Position numbers and translations under genes: made by a program
The notes under the pieces: generated by a model
What the model was told of the DNA's origin: nothing
Databases searched by the model: none
What the model saw: only the letters and a program-made list of their open reading frames with translations
Assembly: GCF_901709675.1 (NCBI RefSeq)
Contig: NC_051095.1
Location: forward strand, 6,013,956-6,077,955
Length of the DNA stretch: 64,000 bases
Origin: Syngnathus acus
Taxonomy: Eukaryota > Chordata > Actinopteri > Syngnathiformes > Syngnathidae
Reading direction: 5' to 3'
Shown here: positions 57,352-64,000 of the stretch, in pieces
Numbering within the stretch: the stretch's first letter is position 1
How the letters are laid out: every line of letters begins with the position of its first letter

Positions 57352-60300
57352 ATGTGGGAGCGACTTACCTGCTTTGTCATCATGATCAGTATCCACTGGA
57401 CGTGCGCTACAGGTCAGAAACTTTCATCACTTGATTGCAATTTGGATGGCTTTGAGCTCCGCGTAGAGTGCAGCCAGGCGTATTGTTTTACTTTCTTATC
57501 ATGTATCATTGAGCCATCATTGGATTGTTAAGAAGCCCCGTGTCATTATTTCAAGAATCATTTGGCGGCTGATGTGTCCTTTGGATCATTTTCATGTCAA
57601 ACTCGGCTTTGTGGGTTACTGTTCTGTCACGAGAGCATGGGACCAACTTTACTTTGAAATGATCAGCTACTACCGTTGAGTCAATTGAACGCCGACCTTA
57701 TCATATAGTCGCCATATTATTATTATTATTATTTTCAATACATTGGATAGAGATGTCTAAAGCAGTTCACAAACTATCAACCTTGTGAATGAGTGTAATA
57801 AGGCGAAATCGCCAGCAGATGTCGACAGTGTCTTGGACGAGAGCATCCAGTGTACAAGTTAATAATGAGCCCATTTTGCAGGATGTAAAGTTGTAATAAG
57901 CGTGTTGCATTTGCCGAAATAAACAAAATCAAAACAAGTTATCCCGTTATCGGCGTTGTAAGACCATGTGGTAACTTGAACGTTTTATTCTCATCATGAT
58001 CGAGCAACATAAAAACGCTCATGCTGCTCTTCTTACATTGGATGACGTGTCAATTGAAGTGATGCTAAAACATAGAAATGCTCATGCTGCTCTCATCATT
58101 GGATGACGTGTCACATGCTTCGACGTTATTTTCCTCATGATCGATCGAAATAGAAATGCTCATGCTGCTCTTCTTAATCGTTGGATGACGTGTCAATTGA
58201 AGTGATGCTTAAACGTTATTTTTATCGTGATCGATCAACATAGAAATGCTCATGCTGCTCTTGTCGTTGGATGACGTGTCCATTGAAGTGACGCTAAAAC
58301 GTTATTTTCATCATGAGATCGATCAACATGCTGCTCTTGTCATTGGATGACGTGTCAGTCGAAGTGATGCTGAAACGTTCTTTCCTCATGATCGATCAAC
58401 GTAAGAAATGCTCATGCTGCTCTAATTCTCATTGGATGACGTGTCAATTGAAGGGTTGCTAAAACGTTATTTTCATTATGAACATAGAAATGCTCATGCT
58501 GCTCGTTGTGTTTATACGGAGTAGAAATGAACGCTCGTGCAACTTTCTTTATTCAGCAACTGTTTATTCCTCGCTTACTCGTGTGTAACATAGCAGTACA
58601 ACGCCCCTGGCGCACCACAGCGCCCCCACGCGTCCACGTTATGCAAGACCTCCAATAACACACTATATAATATTATAGTATCAACATACTACAATACCAC
58701 ACTGCTATTCTTATCATTGGACGACGTGTCAAGTGAAGTGATGCTAAAACGTTATTTTCATCATGATCGATCAACAGAGCCTGCACGCGCGCGCATCTTT
58801 TGTCATTGGGTGTCATTGGACGACGCCGTGCGCCGTCACTCACGAGCTCCGAGGTCATTATATGAAAATGCACTGCCGAGGCTATTATCAATGTGATAAC
58901 ATTTTTCAACTTGAAGAATGACAAAAATACAACATAAAGAGGCATTAGATTTCATGTTTTAAAAAAAAGTTTGTCAACCTAGTCAACCTAAATTTGTTGT
59001 TAGGTTTGTAGTCACAAAACTCAATGCCGTTAACAAGGAGTAGCCGATCAAAACCTCATCAAAGAGACATCAATAAACACACAAATCCATATGATGATTT
59101 ATTTATACAAGACCTACTTACGAGCAAAGATGATTTGTCTTTGCGATTGATTTTGCCAGCCTTATCTTTCACAATCGGGACAATATCGACTTGATTAAAT
59201 TTGGCTCGAATCGAAAGAAACCCCAGAAAAACAGATGGCTGGTATTGTTTTCCCATTGAAAATGGTCAGTGCTCAGCAGATAACTTGTGGGCACCACATG
59301 CCTGATTTCTTAGGCTTGATAACAATATGGTTGACTTCCTGTACAGAAAATAGTCACACGCTCCTGTTTGTTCTGTTATCGCACACAAAAAGAACTTGCG
59401 ACACAGTTCCAAATATTTCTGCCGTGAGTGTTCCATTTGCACCATCTAAATGTGTTTTCAAAGAATTCACTTAGTAGTAATTCATTTCTTTTTCGCAATG
59501 AATTTCTCTCTCAAAAATTTCATTTCTTTTTCTCAGTGATATTCTTTGCAAAATTCAGCCGGACTTTTACGAGAGACTCTGATTTTCAGTGCGTGTTCAT
59601 CTGAATATTGCATTTGCCCCTCAGAGTCCATTCGAGGCCCGTGCTTATTCGGTTAACCTGACTTGAGCCCGCAGTTTAAAAGCCCTTCTTCCCCATGAAA
59701 CCCCTGCACTGCTCAGCCCAGCCTGGCTTGGCTTTGTACTTTGTCATTTAATTCAAGGACACGGGCTTCCTGAGATAAAAAGAGTGGAGCGGGGTCCAAC
59801 TGTTCCAATGTTAGTCAATTGAGTTGCCTTGTGCTTTAGCACCCCCCAGTGGTGAAATGTGCGATGACCTGATTTGGGCTTACGTCATTGGTCATCAATT
59901 TGCCACACGTGCGTGACTGGTGGGTGGGGATCGCTGATGGTGAAGATGAAGTGCTAACACTGAGTTTGAGTTCGATTCATTTTGTCTCTCATAGTACCTC
60001 TGATGAAAATGACAGGCATCTTTTAACTTGCGCAATTGGTGGCTGACTACACCCTTTGTTTGCCCCACTGTACGTCTGAAGCTTAATAGCAGAACTTTGG
60101 GGCAGTTGTGTGCAATCTCATGTCATGATCTGTGGACATGTAATCATGATCAATGATGTTGTGAAGAAATAAAAGTGAATCAATCAACCAATCAATCCTT
60201 GGCAGGCACAAGTGATGCTTTGATGCAAACAATCAGCAGCTCACCCCAAAATGAAGGACAGGCAAGTTTTTGGAAGGGGCCAAAGGGACAATGAGCATTG

Positions 60301-63300
60301 CCCCCCCTGACAGAATCCTCGTGCATTTGGTTGCCATGCGCCCAATGAAGAGCATCAAGTAAAAACATGCCATCGGTGTGCTCTGATCTGTCTGCCCGTT
60401 CCCCAAATTATGCCCTCAGCCAACCAGTGTGCTCACGGGTGGCGCGGGCATGGCACCAGCTGCTACAAGAAGATGGCAGTCCCCAACGGTTGGCTCGGCG
60501 CCTGGCACCACTGCGTCTCTGAGGGCGGCAACCTGGTCTCGATCACCTCCTCGGCCGAGGAAGACTTTGTGAAGGCCACCATGGCCAAGTACAACCACTT
60601 CTGGCTGGGACTCTCCAACCAGGTGAGACGGAAGCGGCAGTGGACTCTGCGGCGACAACTGGAACTGTTTTCTTTTCTCCCCCCAGAAATGCGACAAGGT
60701 CTGGTGTCGCTTTGAAGGCGGGAGCCAGAAGGTGGCCTGGTCCGATGGCGAGACAATAAAGCACACCAACTGGGCCCCAAATCAACTCGAAAGGTAAGAC
60801 CTCACAACTCTGCATGCTGTTGTCAGGCGGAGACGTCGGCGTAAAGTTTCTGGAACCAATTTTGAGAACGACCACTCAAGGAAAAATAGGAAAATGTTCC
60901 TTTTTTGTTTTTTAATCTACCGACAGCGCCGACGTCGCGTCCTGCGCCTACGTCGACCAAAAGGTTTGGAAGAATTCCGGGAAGTGGAGGTCTGGCTCCT
61001 GCGCTTCCTCCTTAGCCTACATGTGCAAACGGCCGCTGGGTAAGCCTGCATGTTTGTAATCAGGTTGACTTTGAAAGGAGAAAAGCTCAAACAGGGTCTT
61101 TTTCTATGCAGACTGCCCGACGTGTTCCCCCAAAAGTGGTCCTGCTGTAGTGAAGAGTGAGTTGCAGCACGCCTATTTGCACCATCTGGTCATGGTTTCC
61201 TCCTCAATGTTTTTCTTTGTGGCCTCAGCTTCTGACTGCGACGATGGCAACGTCCTTTCTGGCGATCATTGCTATTTTCATGGCCCGAGTCCTGCAACTC
61301 AAGAGGATGCTGAGGAGTTCTGTCTCGCCCGGGGAGCCCAACTGCCTCGCGTCCACTCTAAGCGAGATGGCCAATTCCTGTCTGGTAAGCACCAAGAGGA
61401 ACCGCCGTAGTCGTCACTTGGCTGAAGCTCTTCTTGCCCTGAAGCTCTTGTTCTCCCTCCTTTCATCAAGATCACTTTCAAAGTAGTCATTATCCTTGGG
61501 TGGGACTCAAGAAGAAGGGCAACGACTACAAGTGGAGTGACGGAACAGCTTTGGTAAGTGAATTGCTGGAGGCCTTTGGAAAAGTCGGTGTGCAGGCATC
61601 CGTTTTGTCTTGAGGCATCGGGCAGCCGATGACACATTTTTGGCGCTCTGATTTTAAAGACAGCGAGGAGGCAGTTAAGATGTCCAGGAAATATCCTGGA
61701 TGGTGCCTCTGGTTTGTCTTTAGGTCTTCAGGTTTAGTTGCATTGTGCATGAGACCTTTGGCTCGCCAGAGAGGGCACAACATGCTTCATTTCATTGCAA
61801 TGTTCATACTACTTTGACTGACAATAAAGTGAAGCCGACAAACCAAAATGAAACTTGAATGAGAGAAGGTACGCCATTAAGTGAGGAAATGCGGCAGGAA
61901 GACGACCAGATCAAATGCAACACGCTAAAGTTCTGTCCAAAATCTCGTCCGCAGGACTACGAAGACCTCAATGACAGACGCTACTCCTGTGGTGACTGCG
62001 CATTCATGACTTCTGACGCACAGATCAACCTGAACTACAGATGCCAATACAAGCAGTCAGTTATCTGCCAAACAGGTGCTAACGTCGCTCCCGAGCGCTC
62101 CTTTTGGACGGCTCCCGCATTTGCTTATACCCCCTTTCTCTGCAGCCAAGCGCGGCGGAGAGCGTCCACAGCTGCCACCATTGGTGGGCCAACCTGGTAG
62201 GTGTCCAGCACTGGCGCCGTCCGTCTTGCACTGTCTTGCGTAACGCCGTCTTATGTCTGGCTCGCAGACTGGACTGAAAAATGCGGCTGGTGGCTGGACC
62301 ACCCCTCCAGCGTCTTCTGCTACCTGATCATCCCACAGCCCACCAAGACCTGGCAGAAGGCGCAAGACCACTGCCAAGCCCACCAAGGGAACCTGGTCAG
62401 CATCGCCGACTCGCACGAGCAGGACTTTGTACACGGTAGGCGGCCGTGAATTAAAATATTGGCCATGAACAAGTTCTGTTTATTTTGCACATATTTAAAA
62501 CACGTAAATAGGAAAATAAAGCACTTTAAAGTGCCATATCTAAGTCACCCAAAATGAAAAAAAACAACAAAGAATGCTGGAGTAGGAGGAAGCAGAGCTT
62601 TTTAGATTCCCACCCTAATCCATTCAACAAATAATTCAACATACAAATCAATAAAACAGAAGTAGACACACTTTCAGATTCCTTTTTGCCTGTGTGTAGT
62701 CACTTTGTCTTTTTTCTCATGCATGTTAAGAGACCAGATTTGATACACTTTTTTGAGCAGTTTTTAAGTGCGCTCGTTTTCTCGACCATTGCACAATTTC
62801 ACCCCACAAACAGTTATACACATTTGTATGGTTGTTCAGCAGACTTTTCCACGCCTAATATTCAGTTTCCGTCTCAGGTGATAGCCACCCTGCCTGCCTT
62901 TCCATAAAAAACAAAAAACAAAAAAAGTGTCTCCCGCTTGGAAGAAGGTCACCATATCTTGCTGTGTACATCATAATTTGAGCTGTCTTGTGTTTGATCA
63001 AGATCCCTGAGTGACAAAAGTTTTGTCTGGTATTATAAAAGTGCGTTTGTATTCTCCTTGTTATTTTCCTTATTGCTTGACTTATTCGGTGTTACCCCAT
63101 ATTCCCCACACAGTAGTTCAGATATGGCAATCTGAGTAGATGCTTCCGAATTGCCTTTGACATTTTTGTTTTTACATGATTTCCAGCAGATTTTTATTGT
63201 CAACAGTCACACCCAGGAGTTTTATGTCAGAAGCTCTTTCCATCATAAGATTGTCACTTTTCCCTTCCAAATGAGGTTCGATATGTATACTTTGCAAATC

Positions 63301-64000
63301 ATGCGAATTGTGTATCACTCAAATTGTGGTTGTTTCCATAAGCTGCTGTCAATTGTCCACAGCGCAATAGATGTTTGTATCATGAGCAAAACAAAATGCA
63401 TTTACCGTAATTTTCGGACTATAAGTCGCACCGGAGTATAAGTCGCACCAGCCATAAAATGCCCAAAAAGTGAAAAAAATCCATATATGTATATAAATGG
63501 CTCCTGAGTATAAGTCGCCCCCCCACCCAAACTATGAAAAAAACCCGCGACTTATAGTCAGAAAATTACGGTAATTGTTTTTGATGCATTACTGCACGAT
63601 GATCGTGTTTAGGAGCAAGGACAGCCGACCCTTGAGGTTCTCCACATGTTATGGGCAAAAGGTCTGATCTCCAATTTTTACAAATTGCTGCCTGTTGATT
63701 AAGTCGCTCCTCACCCAGTCCACTCTGATGCCATGATTTATTGTGTCGAATGCTTTCTTTAGATCTGTGAAAATACCCATCACCTTTTTTTTGTGTGTGA
63801 CGCTCTCGATAGGATCCATTAGTGCCATTGATGTTGCTCTGACCCCCACGAATCCATATTCACTTTTTTCTTTTCTTTATTGAACAAAGAGTTTTTCTGT
63901 GAAACCTTTTCAAGGATCTCGGAGAACTGAAAGAGCAGAGAGAGAGAATGGCGTGTAATTAGTCTATTTCTACAGTGGTAGTAGTAGCTATTTTCATATC
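57352..64000 (+). CDS. Chimeric lectin copy C, 5' part (runs off the window)
   Basis: Exons: 57352-57412, 60420-60622, 60687-60793, 60927-61039, 61112-61156, 61229-61384, 61471-61553, 61955-62075, 62146-62196 and 62268-62435. They encode the signal peptide, CTLD1, linker, CTLD2, linker and the first third of CTLD3, all in one open frame. The sequence is nearly identical to copy B at an offset of 23,135-23,138, but exon 60687-60793 reads cagaaggtggcc where B has an extra base, so C keeps frame. CTLD1 has KYNHFWLGL in place of A's DTRFWLGL. No EPN or QPD triplet is seen in CTLD1 or CTLD2. The next CTLD3 exon would fall near 64640, outside the window, after the same intronic LINE as in B. Whether C is complete and has seven CTLDs cannot be seen here. 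Confidence 0.8.
57985..58540. repeat. CRE-like minisatellite in lectin C intron 1
   Basis: Duplicate of 34850-35400 with the same repeated TGACGTGTCA cores. Confidence 0.85.
62445..64000 (-). mobile_element. Decayed LINE, minus strand, in lectin C (cut by window edge)
   Basis: Duplicate of 39310-41120, including the reverse transcriptase remnant at 63650-63850. Confidence 0.75.
63405..63571. mobile_element. Short TA-flanked MITE, module 3 copy
   Basis: Same 167-bp element and TA flanks as 40272-40438. Confidence 0.85.

Overview
The window reads as nuclear DNA of a ray-finned (teleost) fish. The signs are spliced genes with mostly short introns and GT..AG junctions, teleost-type LINE tails and hAT/TA-flanked MITEs, and a block of genes (kif1c, ctdnep1, elp5, phf23) whose human counterparts all lie on 17p13. 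The species cannot be fixed from the sequence.

Left part (1-16.5 kb): ordinary conserved genes. kif1c (minus, 5' half only) is followed by a transposon-bearing spacer with a CpG-rich block, then ctdnep1 (minus), elp5 (minus) and phf23 (plus). elp5 and phf23 are head-to-head across a shared GC-rich promoter region. The exon chains given for ctdnep1, elp5 and phf23 keep frame from start to stop; the kif1c chain keeps frame to the window edge.

Right part (16.5-64 kb): a tandem array built from a module of about 23.1 kb. Each module holds a large secreted multi-lectin gene followed by an N-terminally truncated SH3TC2-like TPR gene. Lectin copy A (16587-24180) is a complete 25-exon, 933-codon gene: signal peptide, three C-type lectin-like domains (CTLDs), a SUEL/galactose-binding lectin domain, an F5/8C (discoidin) domain, an LCCL domain and a fourth CTLD, with no transmembrane segment. 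Every domain boundary falls in a phase-1 intron. Copy B (34214-47239) has the longer layout with seven CTLDs but carries three separate frameshifts. Copy C (57352 to the edge) is nearly identical to B, lacks B's first frameshift, and is cut by the window end. The SH3TC2-like copies (27200-32799 and 50115-55937) lack the SH3-containing N-terminal part; copy 2 also has a frameshift.

Copy A appears to have lost (or B to have gained) a 4,763-bp block through recombination inside a homologous CTLD exon, leaving a mosaic exon in A. The array also carries several minisatellites, some with copy-number differences between modules, inverted LINE fragments, two TA-flanked MITE types, and a hAT-like element inserted nine bases past a splice donor. 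The chimeric lectin and its unequal-crossover history are the most interesting content. I do not recognise a named gene family with this domain order, and a role as a soluble pattern-recognition protein is inference only.
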